A DNA stretch of 15,501 nt from Candidatus Luteimonas excrementigallinarum (GTDB taxonomy: Bacteria; Pseudomonadota; Gammaproteobacteria; Xanthomonadales; Xanthomonadaceae). The DNA lies in NCBI GenBank assembly GCA_019115725.1, contig DXCY01000206.1:1-15501 (forward strand), written 5' to 3'. Positions 1 through 6,576 of this stretch are shown here, piece after piece (position 1 is the first letter of the stretch; each line of letters starts with the position of its first letter). Position numbers and translations under genes: made by a program. The notes under the pieces were generated by a model that searched no databases, was not told the DNA's origin, and worked only from the letters and a program-made list of their open reading frames with translations.

Positions 1-1
1 G

Positions 2-361
2 CCGCTGCACGACCCGATGCGTCCGCTGTCGGCGGTCTCAGCGATGCTTTCGCTGCGGACCATGCTCCGGCCTGATCGCAAGCCACTGTCGATGACCGTG
101 GCGTTCCGCTTCCCCGGCAATGCGTTCGTCGGTCGGCTCACGCCGGAGGCGCTGGAGATCGAGCGCGGCGAGGCGGAGAAGGCCGATGTGACGTTCGATA
201 CCGACACCACCACCTTCGCCGGCCTGGTCTACGGCAAGCGGCCGTTCAAGCAGGCGGAAGGAGAGGGCACGCTGCGGCTCGGGGGCGATCGGCGGTTGGC
301 GCGCCGGTTCGTGGAGTGCTTTGCACTGCCCGCCAAGGTCACCGAGGCGTCGGGGGCGTAG
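2..361 (+). CDS. 3' end of a probable HxlR-type regulator with C-terminal SCP2-like domain (5' truncated)
   Basis: The reading frame is open from base 2 to a TAG at 359-361, so the gene begins left of the window. The visible 119 codons end in a segment that resembles an SCP2 sterol-carrier-like domain: a beta-rich stretch followed by a phrase of the type 'ADVTFDTDTTTFAGLVYGKRPF' in pieces, then GEGTLRLGGD and a short helix RLARRFVECF. In xanthomonads such a domain commonly sits behind a winged-helix HxlR DNA-binding domain, in proteins of about 220 residues, so a transcription regulator is the best guess. The DNA-binding part itself is not visible, and a stand-alone SCP2 protein cannot be excluded. 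The internal ATG at 17 is unlikely to be the start because the frame is open upstream. The last four codons and the stop lie inside a SMAG hairpin repeat. Confidence 0.55.
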   Translation, partial: PLHDPMRPLSAVSAMLSLRTMLRPDRKPLSMTVAFRFPGNAFVGRLTPEALEIERGEAEKADVTFDTDTTTFAGLVYGKRPFKQAEGEGTLRLGGDRRLARRFVECFALPAKVTEASGA

Positions 362-372
362 CCCCGACCTAC
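349..372 (-). repeat. SMAG-type GTAG hairpin repeat
   Basis: On the minus strand this reads GTAG, then a perfect 7-bp stem GTCGGGG / CCCCGAC with a six-base CTACGC loop. The same hairpin occurs at 4947-4970 and 5061-5084. It matches the family of short GTAG-headed palindromes known as SMAG elements in Stenotrophomonas. This copy overlaps the end of the upstream gene and supplies its TAG stop. Confidence 0.75.
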
Positions 373-404
373 GTGCCCGGAGGCGGGCATGGCAAGGCCG
401 CGTT

Positions 405-491
405 TGGTGCCGGAAGTGGGACTCGAACCCACACGCTTTTAAGGGCGGCGGATTTTGAATCCGCTGCGTCTACCGATTCCGCCATTCCGGC
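405..491 (-). tRNA. tRNA-Leu, anticodon CAA
   Basis: Read on the minus strand, the acceptor stem GCCGGAA (485-491) pairs with TTCCGGC (409-415), followed by discriminator A and an encoded CCA (405-407). The anticodon arm has a five-pair stem GCGGA/TCCGC around the loop TTCAAAA, giving anticodon CAA, which reads UUG leucine codons. The long variable arm expected of a class II tRNA is present (about GCCCTTAAAAGC), as is a T-arm GTGGG-TTCGAGT-CCCAC. At 87 nt with CCA it has the normal length for tRNA-Leu. Confidence 0.96.
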
Positions 492-501
492 GCGGCCGGA
501 A

Positions 502-532
502 ATTATAACGGACACATGGGCCCGCGCGGGGC
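502..532 (-). promoter_or_regulatory. tRNA-Leu -10 box and upstream GC hairpin
   Basis: A perfect TATAAT on the minus strand (502-507) lies 10 bases upstream of the tRNA 5' end, fitting a strong -10 element. No convincing -35 hexamer is visible at 17 bases. Between it and the dioxygenase stop is the self-complementary CCCGCGCGGG (521-530), which could help end transcription from the upstream gene; it lacks a T-run. Confidence 0.55.
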
Positions 533-1126
533 TCAGGCGGTGCGATCCAGGCTGAGCACCGCATCGACACGTCGGTACCAGTCGGCCTTTTCGGGCAGGT
601 AGGTGCAGCAGCAGTCCATCGGACCCTTGTAGATGTGCAGGGAGATGGCCACGCGGTCGTCGCTGGCGTTGCGGATGGTGTGGTATTCGTGCGGCGGGAT
701 CAGGCTGCCGGCGCTGCCGGGCCCGGCACGCATGCCGCCGGCGGGGATGAAGCGGCGGCGTTCACCACTGGTTTCCAGCAGTTCGTACTGGGTGATTTCA
801 AGCTCGCCGTCCCACACGCCTTCCACGCACCACAGGCCGCAGTGGTCGTGGAGCGGGGTGCCCTGGCCGGGTCCCCAGGTCATGGCGACGATGCTGTAGC
901 CGTGCGCGGGGCTGCGATACAGCTCGCGGCGGGCGTAGTGATCCTGGATCGGCTCATGCACGCATTCCGGAAGTTGCACCACGGGATCGCGGATCAACCG
1001 GCACATCGTGTCGCGCAGGGCCGCGGTGATGGCGTGCACGTCACCAGCGCTGAGCGCCTTGTCCACGGCGGTAATCAGCGTGTCGCGGCCGGGGAAGGGG
1101 ATATCGGGAAGGTCGTTGTCGCTCAT
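533..1126 (-). CDS. Cysteine dioxygenase-family thiol dioxygenase (type I)
   Basis: A 197-residue protein of the type I cysteine dioxygenase cupin family, cytoplasmic iron enzymes that add O2 to the sulfur of cysteine or a related thiol (for example 3-mercaptopropionate) to give a sulfinate. The three-histidine iron site is visible: H93-D-H95 in GTPLHDHCGLWC and H149 in HEYHTIRN. The S162-x-H164-x-Y166 triad of the family is present in ISLHIYKG. By eye, R66 in YARRELY aligns with the substrate-binding arginine of true cysteine dioxygenases rather than the glutamine of mercaptopropionate dioxygenases, and C100 aligns with the cysteine that cross-links to the active-site tyrosine in mammals. 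The length is normal. The start is ATG 1124-1126 without a strong ribosome site. tssA lies 78 bases upstream on the same strand, with GC-rich hairpins between. Confidence 0.9.
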   Translation of the reverse strand: MSDNDLPDIPFPGRDTLITAVDKALSAGDVHAITAALRDTMCRLIRDPVVQLPECVHEPIQDHYARRELYRSPAHGYSIVAMTWGPGQGTPLHDHCGLWCVEGVWDGELEITQYELLETSGERRRFIPAGGMRAGPGSAGSLIPPHEYHTIRNASDDRVAISLHIYKGPMDCCCTYLPEKADWYRRVDAVLSLDRTA

Positions 1127-1141
1127 GCCGGCATTCTACGG

Positions 1142-1159
1142 TGGCCCGGCCGGGGGCCA
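1142..1159. other. GC-rich inverted repeat between tssA and the dioxygenase gene
   Basis: TGGCCC (1142-1147) and GGGCCA (1154-1159) form a six-pair stem with a six-base loop, just downstream of CTAC at 1136-1139. It may be a degenerate partner of the neighbouring GTAG hairpin. It lies directly in front of the dioxygenase start. Confidence 0.35.
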
Positions 1160-1174
1160 TGCTGCATTGCCGCA

Positions 1175-1199
1175 GTCCCCGGGCCACCCGGGGACCTAC
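1175..1199 (-). repeat. SMAG-like GTAG hairpin downstream of tssA
   Basis: On the minus strand this is GTAG followed at once by a perfect nine-pair stem GTCCCCGGG / CCCGGGGAC with a three-base TGG loop. It starts five bases after the tssA stop, so it may also attenuate or end transcription from tssA. The stem differs in sequence from the other copies in the window but has the same GTAG-GTC head and stem-loop design. Confidence 0.6.
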
Positions 1200-1204
1200 C
1201 GCAT

Positions 1205-2251
1205 TCAGTTGCCGAATGATTCGTGGCTGTCAGCCACATCCAGCAGCTCCTCCACCTGGGAGAGCGTGCTGTCGTCCTTGATCACCCGCTTGAGCCAGAC
1301 GTGCAGGGGCATTTCGCCCCAGCTGGCGGCCTTGTCGGCGAGATAGGCCACCGGACTGTGCGGCTCGGTGCGGCGGAAGAATTCGGCCACTTCGCGCAGC
1401 TGGGCAAGGGCCTGGCGGCGGGAGGCGATGGGGCCGCCGTGGCCAGCAGGAGCCGGGCTGGCCTCCGCCGCACCTTCCGCAGCGGCGGAGGCCTCGGCGG
1501 CTTCGGTGCCTTCCACCAGCAGTCCCGCCTCACGGGCCGAGCGGGCCACGGTGCGGTGCAGGTGTTCCAGCTGGTCGAACAGTGCGGTAAAGCTGGGGCC
1601 ATCGGCGCCAAGGCGGGCATCGGCGGCTTCGCGCAGCTGTTCCAGTGCGGCGGTGCAATCGGGCAGGGCGGCTAACAACTGACTGTAGAAGCCGTGCGGC
1701 GTACCGCGTCGTGCGGCCTCCAGCGTGTCCAGTCCGGGCTGGCCTTCCGGCGGTTCGCCTTCGCTCCCGCGTGCGTGCGCGGCCTCGAAATCACCCAGGC
1801 CGAAACTGCCCTGCGGCGCCTGGGTGATCGGCAGGGTGCGCACCCACTGCACCGCGTTGGACAGCAGCCAGCCGAGGTTGCCGATGCGCTCCTCGTGGCC
1901 GGCATCGTGGTCCTGGGGGTGCACGTGGTCCCAGTGCTGTTCGCACAGGCCCGCGATGGCGCGCAGGCCGGCGGCCAGGCCGGAAAAGCCGTGCAGCTGG
2001 GCGTTGGCCTCGGTGTACCAGGCGGCCACGCGCAGGTCCTTGGTGCGACTGCGCAGCAGCTCGTCGCACATGCGCGCGACGGTCGGCCAGTCGGCGTATT
2101 TGATGTCGGTGACCCACTCGCCCTGGTCGAGGGTGGGGTCGTCGGCGCGACGGGCTTCCTGGATCGCGTCGAATTCGGCGGAGAAAGAGAGGTCTTCGCC
2201 TGCGGGTTGATCGGGAGAGATCGGAGCCAGCAGGTCATCCAGTTCCAGCAT
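1205..2251 (-). CDS. tssA: Type VI secretion system protein TssA (ImpA family, short form)
   Basis: TssA is the cytoplasmic T6SS component that recruits and caps the growing tail tube and sheath at the baseplate. The 348-residue protein starts with a typical ImpA N-terminal domain (about residues 5-140, including PAGEDLSFSAEFDAIQEARR and DLRVAAWYTEA). An Ala-rich linker (about 247-275) leads to a short C-terminal domain with SRRQALAQLREVAEFFRRTE, EPHSP (296-300) and MPLHVWL (314-320), as in the roughly 340-residue TssA of Pseudomonas. The start is ATG 2249-2251. It lies 67 bases downstream of the DUF4105 gene on the same strand. The other T6SS genes of the window are about 9.6 kb away, so this copy stands apart from them. 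Confidence 0.92.
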   Translation of the reverse strand: MLELDDLLAPISPDQPAGEDLSFSAEFDAIQEARRADDPTLDQGEWVTDIKYADWPTVARMCDELLRSRTKDLRVAAWYTEANAQLHGFSGLAAGLRAIAGLCEQHWDHVHPQDHDAGHEERIGNLGWLLSNAVQWVRTLPITQAPQGSFGLGDFEAAHARGSEGEPPEGQPGLDTLEAARRGTPHGFYSQLLAALPDCTAALEQLREAADARLGADGPSFTALFDQLEHLHRTVARSAREAGLLVEGTEAAEASAAAEGAAEASPAPAGHGGPIASRRQALAQLREVAEFFRRTEPHSPVAYLADKAASWGEMPLHVWLKRVIKDDSTLSQVEELLDVADSHESFGN

Positions 2252-2282
2252 GGCGGGTGCTCGGGTTGTTGATCGATGGGGA

Positions 2283-2288
2283 ATCTTA
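2283..2288 (-). promoter_or_regulatory. Possible -10 box for tssA
   Basis: TAAGAT on the minus strand, about 31 bases before the tssA ATG, is a fair -10 hexamer in an otherwise GC-rich 67-base gap. No good -35 hexamer lies 17 bases further up, so tssA may be transcribed mainly from the upstream gene. Confidence 0.25.
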
Positions 2289-2318
2289 CACAGGACCGCG
2301 CCGGGGGCGGCGATCCAT

Positions 2319-4142
2319 CTACAGCTGCAGCCCGTCTTCGGCCTGGTGCAGCGTGCGCAGGTGTGCGCCGAGTACGTCGAGGTTGGCTTCGATGCCTTCC
2401 AGCGTGGCGCGCCGCTCGTCCGTCAGCCAGCGTCGGGCCTGGTCGCGCAGCAGCTGGCCGCCTTCGCCCAGTTGCGCCACATGCTGCCGGGCCGCCTGCT
2501 CCAGCGCATTGCGCTCGTCCTGTTGCGGCAGGCCGTAGCCGGTGTCGGGCAGCAGGGAAGCAGGGCGGGTGAGAAAGTCTTCCAGCTGCAGCAGTGTTTC
2601 CAGTGCGTCACGGGCCTCGGCCAGCGTGGCAACCTCCGTGCTTGAAGGGGACAGGAAGCGGCGCTTGAGCTCGTCGCGGGCCAGCAGCTCCTCGCGGCGC
2701 AGAGCGGCCTGTTCCAGCAGCAGCAGGGCAGCGCCGGCCTGCAGATCGGCCTGGGCGAACCAGCGCGCCCGCTGCTGCGGTTCCAGAGCGAACCACTGCT
2801 CCAGGTCGGCCTGGGGCAGATCGAGGGATTGCCGGGCGGCTGCGAACAGTTCGGCGTAATGCGCATCCAGCGGAGGGAAGTAGTAGCCCAGGCGGATGGC
2901 TTCCCCGCGGTCTGCCAGCACCGGATCATCCACGATCCCGGCCCGCTCCAGGCGGCGCAGCAGGCCGTTGGGGGTGATGCTGGCCAGGCGCTCTACGGAC
3001 AGCCGTTCCACGCCGTCGTGAAGCAGCTTGAAGGTTTCCACCGCGCAGTTGTTGCCGATGAACCGGTAGCGGCCGTCGTAGCTCCAGTGCAGCTGCGCGG
3101 CGCGTTGCAGCAGCGAGGTCACTTCGGCTGGCTGCAGGCGCAGCGGCAGGGACTGCAGGCCGCGCAGTTCGGTGCGGGCGTACTCCTCCACCACCTGGTC
3201 GAGCGGCAGCACGAACAGGCGCGATGGATAGGAGCCGGTCAGGCCGCGCCAGTTGGAGATCTGCACGTCGCCGACGAAGGCGCGGAACGAGAGCACCAGG
3301 TGGTGCTGCAGGTCCAGCCGGCAGTCCGGCCCGGGCGACCGCCCCGGTGCGCAGATCACCAGCCGCAGCATGCTGTGGCCCCAGCGGCTCATCAACCGTT
3401 CGTTGCCCTCGGCCAGCAGGTAGTCCACCTGGTAAACCCGCTGTGGATCGAGCTGCAGCAGTGACTGGTTGTCAGCCTCGTCGCGGGGTGCGAGGAACGG
3501 CAGGCCGGGCGCACAGCCCCTGGTATCCAGGGTGACCCGGAAGTGTGCCGCAAAGTAGCCGGCCAGCGCCGGGCGGCGACAGGCATAACCGGGATCCAGG
3601 ACGAAATGCTCCAGATTCACCGCGACGAATTCGGCCGGGCTGTGCAGTTCATACAGATCCGGGCTGCGGTCGCTGAAGTCGGAGCGGCCCAGGCGCGGAA
3701 GCCAGCGGAATGGACGGACCTGCCAGCCGGCGAGATCCAGCAGCCGTGGATCGCGCGACAGACCGCCTGCCGGCGAACGGTCATGCAGATGGGCCAGCTC
3801 GTGGATGAGGGCCGTCAGCGCCTCGCGATCCGCTGCCTGCATCCAGCCATCCAGCAGGGCGCGCTGCAGCAACAGCGAGCGGCCACGGGCGCGACCGTGC
3901 ACGTGGGCGGGCAGGTCGCTGCGCCACTGCACGTGAACAGGTGCATCGATCGAGCCTGCCCAGGCGGGCGGCAGCCTGGACCATGCCGCGTCGAACAGTT
4001 CACGGGAGGCCTCGACTTCCGCAGCTCCCAGGTCAGCCTGGTCCAGCACGAAAGGCAGGGGGGCCGCGTGGACCGTACCCGCCCAGACCAGCAGGCAGGC
4101 AGCCGGCCAGAACAGCGGGCGCCGGCGGCGCCCCGGGGTCAC
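2319..4142 (-). CDS. Periplasmic zincin-like / DUF4105 (Lnb_N family) protein
   Basis: A 607-residue protein with an N-terminal signal peptide (Arg-rich start, hydrophobic core, cleavage near VHA-A at about 27). The first domain (about 30-215) carries H114-E-L-A-H118 followed by D121. A downstream phrase SPAEFVAVN has E171 in the place of the third zinc ligand of gluzincin peptidases. The second domain (about 230-410) is DUF4105: RWGHSMLRL with H256, NWRGLTGSYPSRLF, and NNCAVETF with C366. DUF4105 (Pfam now uses the name Lnb N-terminal periplasmic domain) has been linked in Bacteroides to lipoprotein N-acylation, but the role of the proteobacterial proteins is not settled. The rest (about 410-607) is helical and Gln/Arg/Leu rich. 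The start is a GTG whose last bases overlap the TGA of the DUF2388 gene (GTGA), so the two are translationally coupled. Confidence 0.8.
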   Translation of the reverse strand: MTPGRRRRPLFWPAACLLVWAGTVHAAPLPFVLDQADLGAAEVEASRELFDAAWSRLPPAWAGSIDAPVHVQWRSDLPAHVHGRARGRSLLLQRALLDGWMQAADREALTALIHELAHLHDRSPAGGLSRDPRLLDLAGWQVRPFRWLPRLGRSDFSDRSPDLYELHSPAEFVAVNLEHFVLDPGYACRRPALAGYFAAHFRVTLDTRGCAPGLPFLAPRDEADNQSLLQLDPQRVYQVDYLLAEGNERLMSRWGHSMLRLVICAPGRSPGPDCRLDLQHHLVLSFRAFVGDVQISNWRGLTGSYPSRLFVLPLDQVVEEYARTELRGLQSLPLRLQPAEVTSLLQRAAQLHWSYDGRYRFIGNNCAVETFKLLHDGVERLSVERLASITPNGLLRRLERAGIVDDPVLADRGEAIRLGYYFPPLDAHYAELFAAARQSLDLPQADLEQWFALEPQQRARWFAQADLQAGAALLLLEQAALRREELLARDELKRRFLSPSSTEVATLAEARDALETLLQLEDFLTRPASLLPDTGYGLPQQDERNALEQAARQHVAQLGEGGQLLRDQARRWLTDERRATLEGIEANLDVLGAHLRTLHQAEDGLQL

Positions 4143-4459
4143 AGCGCCAGGATGGCCTTGGCCAGGGCCATGTCGCTGGCCTGTTGTACGGCCTGGTCGT
4201 CGCTGTTTTCCCGCAGGTGGCGCAGGGCGGCTTCCAGGTAGGCACCGCGGATGCGGCCTTCGCTGGCCACGAACCCGGCCGCGTCCTCGCGCGCCTGCAA
4301 TACCACCTTGTCGTTGCCCGAGGTGGAGCCGGACGAGGCCCCCGTCGACGCGGACGAGCCGCCGGCCGCAGAACCGGCGGTGGTGCCGGCAAAGCTGCTG
4401 GCCAGGGCAGGCGCGGCAAGGGAAAGGAACAGGAGGCAGGTCAGCAACGGTCGCAGCAT
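4139..4459 (-). CDS. DUF2388 small secreted protein
   Basis: A 106-residue protein with a clear signal peptide (MLRPLLTCLLFLSLAAPALA, cut before SSF). A Gly/Ser/Thr/Ala-rich low-complexity spacer (about 25-48) follows, then the conserved DUF2388 block: DKVVLQAREDAAGFVASEG, IRGAYLEAALRHLR and a C-terminal LAKAILAL. The family occurs in Pseudomonas and xanthomonads as small exported proteins of unknown role. The stop overlaps the GTG start of the zincin/DUF4105 gene by four bases, which suggests a joint envelope function. No strong ribosome site is visible before the ATG at 4457-4459. The upstream 203-base gap is shared with the divergent ybiI. Confidence 0.8.
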   Translation of the reverse strand: MLRPLLTCLLFLSLAAPALASSFAGTTAGSAAGGSSASTGASSGSTSGNDKVVLQAREDAAGFVASEGRIRGAYLEAALRHLRENSDDQAVQQASDMALAKAILAL

Positions 4460-4648
4460 GGTGGGGTCCGCAGGGTATAGGGTGAAGGCCGAAGCGCGAT
4501 CAGCCGCAGGCCGGCTGCAAGCCTAACCCACCCGGATGACACCCGGCACACCGGTTCCCCGTCCACCCCTTTCCCACAGGTGCAATCGACCCGATATTCA
4601 GTCAGTCCGTGGCACGGTGTCGCGGTGGTGTTTCTGTCGTGTGTTCGT
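4460..4648. other. Divergent intergenic region between the DUF2388 gene and ybiI
   Basis: About 200 bases serve as upstream region for both genes. I see no convincing sigma-70 or sigma-54 promoter pair. On the minus strand TTAGGCT (near 4520) is a weak -10 candidate for the DUF2388 gene. Confidence 0.3.
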
Positions 4649-4653
4649 GGAGG
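4649..4653 (+). promoter_or_regulatory. Ribosome binding site setting the ybiI start
   Basis: GGAGG nine bases before the ATG at 4663 selects that start over the in-frame ATG at 4609, which has no such site and would add 18 residues not found in YbiI proteins. Confidence 0.7.
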
Positions 4654-4662
4654 GTCAGCGCA

Positions 4663-4929
4663 ATGGCAACGGGTTGGGCAGGTGACGGTGCGGTCCAGGA
4701 CCAGATCGACGCCACCGTGAAGGACGGCATCAAACGCGCGCGCAGCCAGCTCAGGCAGGGACCGGGGCTGACGCATTGCGAGGAATGCGATGCAAAAATC
4801 CCTGAGGCCCGCCGCCAGGCGGTGCCCGGCGTACGCATGTGCGTTGCCTGCCAGGAACAGGTAGATGCGCGTGAGGCGCTGGACAGCGGCTACAACCGCC
4901 GCGGCAGCAAGGACAGCCAGCTCCGCTGA
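4663..4929 (+). CDS. ybiI: DksA/TraR-family C4 zinc finger protein YbiI
   Basis: The 88-residue product has the length and both conserved ends of E. coli YbiI: it opens MATGWAGDGAVQDQIDATV and closes GYNRRGSKDSQLR. A four-cysteine zinc finger is made by CEEC near residue 40 and CVAC near residue 63, with the R-Q-A-V-P-G-V-R type spacer of the DksA/TraR family. These small proteins resemble the zinc finger end of DksA. They lack the long coiled coil, and their exact role, possibly in modulating RNA polymerase, is unsettled. The gene is transcribed away from the DUF2388 gene and ends facing the alanine symporter gene, with SMAG repeats between. Confidence 0.92.
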   Translation: MATGWAGDGAVQDQIDATVKDGIKRARSQLRQGPGLTHCEECDAKIPEARRQAVPGVRMCVACQEQVDAREALDSGYNRRGSKDSQLR

Positions 4930-4946
4930 CCGATGGCACGATATCG

Positions 4947-4970
4947 GTAGGTCGGGGCTACGCCCCCGAC
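4947..4970 (+). repeat. SMAG-type hairpin repeat, copy 1 between ybiI and the symporter gene
   Basis: GTAG (4947-4950) is followed by a seven-pair stem GTCGGGG / CCCCGAC with a CTACGC loop. It is the same unit as at 349-372 in opposite orientation, and it forms an inverted pair with the copy at 5023-5046. Confidence 0.75.
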
Positions 4971-5022
4971 ACCCCGCAAAATCACGCAATCCCGCGTTCA
5001 CCGCGGGCCACGCATCCCGCGC

Positions 5023-5046
5023 GTCGGCCGCGTAGGGCCGACCTAC
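5023..5046 (-). repeat. SMAG-type hairpin repeat, copy 2 (inverted)
   Basis: GTCGGCC (5023-5029) and GGCCGAC (5036-5042) form a stem with a GCGTAG loop, followed by CTAC, so the GTAG head is on the minus strand. With copy 1 it gives the head-to-head pair that is common for this family. The stem sequence differs from copy 1 by compensated changes (GGGG/CCCC versus GGCC/GGCC), which keeps the pairing. Confidence 0.72.
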
Positions 5047-5060
5047 GGTTATCCCGGCCC

Positions 5061-5084
5061 GCAGGTCGGGGCTACGCCCCCGAC
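5061..5084 (+). repeat. SMAG-type hairpin repeat, copy 3 (GCAG head variant)
   Basis: The stem and loop are identical to copy 1 (GTCGGGG, CTACGC, CCCCGAC), but the head is GCAG instead of GTAG. It ends 11 bases past the stop of the symporter gene and, with copies 1 and 2, could act as a bidirectional transcription end. Confidence 0.65.
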
Positions 5085-5095
5085 GCCCCGCTACG

Positions 5096-6469
5096 TTATT
5101 TCGCCTTGCGCCAGTCCGGATTGGCGAAGTACTTGCGCGTTTCGTTGGCCACCACGCCCGAGAGCAGCAGCAGGCCGATCAGGTTGGGCAGCGCCATCAG
5201 GCCGTTGGCGATGTCGGAGAAGGTCCACACCATCTCCAGCGACAGCACCGCGCCCACGTACACCACCACCGCAAACACCAGCCGGTAGGGGATCACGCCG
5301 CGGCGCCCGACCAGCATCTCGATGCAGCGCTCGCCGTAGTAGCACCAGCCGAGGATGGTGGTGAAGGAGAACACCAGCACCCCGAGCGCGACCGTCACGT
5401 TGCCCCAGCCGCCGCCCATGGCCTGCTCCAGCGCCCATGCGGTCATCGGCGCACCGGCCAGGCCTTCCTGCAGCCACGCGCCGGTGACGATGATCGCCAG
5501 TGCGGTCAGGGTCGCCATGATCAGGGTGTCGATGAAGGTCTGGGTCATCGACACCATTGCCTGGCGGACTGGCTGGTCGGTGATGGCCGAGGCGGCGGCG
5601 ATGGCGCCGGTGCCCAGGCCCGATTCGTTGGAGAAGATGCCGCGGGCCACGCCCATCTGGATCGCCAGGATCACCGCCGATCCGGCGAAGCCGCCGGCCG
5701 CGGAAGTGCCGCTGAACGCATCGGTGAAGACCATCGCCAGCGCGTCCGGGAGGCGCTCGGCGAACACCGCCAGCACCAGCAGGTTGGACAGGATGAACAG
5801 CACGCACATCAGCGGCACCACGCTGGCCGCGAACCGGGCGATGCTCTTGATGCCGCCCAGGATCACCGCGGCCGCGAAGATGGCCATGACCAGCCCGCTC
5901 CAGGTCGGTGAAATATTCCAGGTGGCCTCGAGCTGTGCCGCGGCGGTATTGGCCTGGACCATGTTGCCGATGCCGAACGCGGCGATCGCCCCGAACAGCG
6001 CGAAGGCGATGCCCAGGGTCTTGCCCCAGAAGCCGCTGATGCCGTTGGTCAGGTAGTACATCGGCCCGCCGCTCTGCTCGCCCTTGGCGTCCAGCTGGCG
6101 GTACTTCACGCCCAGCAGGCCTTCGGAATACTTGGTGGCCATGCCGACCAGGCCGGTCATCCACATCCAGAACAGCGCGCCAGGCCCACCGATGCCGATG
6201 GCGGTGGCTACGCCGGCGATATTGCCCACGCCAATCGTCGCGGCCATGGCCGTGGCCAGGGCCTGGTAGTGGGAGACGTCACCGGCGCAAGCCGAATTTT
6301 CCTTGCGCCTCACCAGGGCCAGCCACAGGGCGTGGCCGAGGACACGGAACTGCAGGCCGCCCAGGCGGACGGTCAGGTACAGACCGGTCAGCAGCAGTAG
6401 CGGAATTAGGAGGAACGGCCCCCAGACGAATGCACTGATCTGGTCGAGAGTGGCTTGCAGGTGCTCCAT
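5096..6469 (-). CDS. alsT: Alanine/glycine:sodium symporter (AGCS family)
   Basis: A 457-residue inner-membrane protein of the alanine or glycine:cation symporter family, which imports small neutral amino acids with sodium (or protons). Many hydrophobic segments are visible, beginning at about residues 13-35. The family signature is intact: MAATIGVGNIAGVATAIG at about 75-92, then GGPGALFWMWMTGLVGMATKYSE at about 94-116 in pieces. NESGLGTGAI with its neighbours and a closing helical segment LIGLLLLSGVVANETRKYF are also typical. Length and start (ATG 6467-6469, MEHLQATLDQ) fit the family. It converges on ybiI. The creatininase-family gene upstream on the same strand ends 116 bases away behind a strong hairpin, so this gene probably has its own promoter. 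None is obvious in the gap. Confidence 0.92.
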   Translation of the reverse strand: MEHLQATLDQISAFVWGPFLLIPLLLLTGLYLTVRLGGLQFRVLGHALWLALVRRKENSACAGDVSHYQALATAMAATIGVGNIAGVATAIGIGGPGALFWMWMTGLVGMATKYSEGLLGVKYRQLDAKGEQSGGPMYYLTNGISGFWGKTLGIAFALFGAIAAFGIGNMVQANTAAAQLEATWNISPTWSGLVMAIFAAAVILGGIKSIARFAASVVPLMCVLFILSNLLVLAVFAERLPDALAMVFTDAFSGTSAAGGFAGSAVILAIQMGVARGIFSNESGLGTGAIAAASAITDQPVRQAMVSMTQTFIDTLIMATLTALAIIVTGAWLQEGLAGAPMTAWALEQAMGGGWGNVTVALGVLVFSFTTILGWCYYGERCIEMLVGRRGVIPYRLVFAVVVYVGAVLSLEMVWTFSDIANGLMALPNLIGLLLLSGVVANETRKYFANPDWRKAK

Positions 6470-6550
6470 CGGCGCGGTTTCCCAGGTTGGACGGGTTGCC
6501 GGGCAATTGCCGCGACGGCCTGCACCTTAACAATGTGGCCGCCGCGCCGA

Positions 6551-6576
6551 CATCCCCCCAATGGCACGGGGGGATG
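6551..6576 (-). terminator. Strong hairpin downstream of the creatininase-family gene
   Basis: CATCCCCCC (6551-6559) pairs perfectly with GGGGGGATG (6568-6576) around an eight-base loop. After one mismatch three more pairs extend the stem. It sits ten bases past the stop of the minus-strand gene and likely ends or stabilises its transcript. A T-run is missing, as is common in GC-rich genomes. Confidence 0.5.

Noticed and set aside
635..1219. Plus-strand 194-codon frame opposite the dioxygenase gene
   Set aside because: It is antisense to a protein with a complete cupin metal site and shows no domain of its own.
4614..4627. Second sigma-54-like TGGCAC upstream of ybiI
   Set aside because: The -12 half does not match and the GG to GC distance is wrong.
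5091..6164. A 357-codon minus-strand frame within the symporter gene
   Set aside because: It is Arg/Gly/Asp-rich shadow coding in another frame of a clear AGCS transporter.
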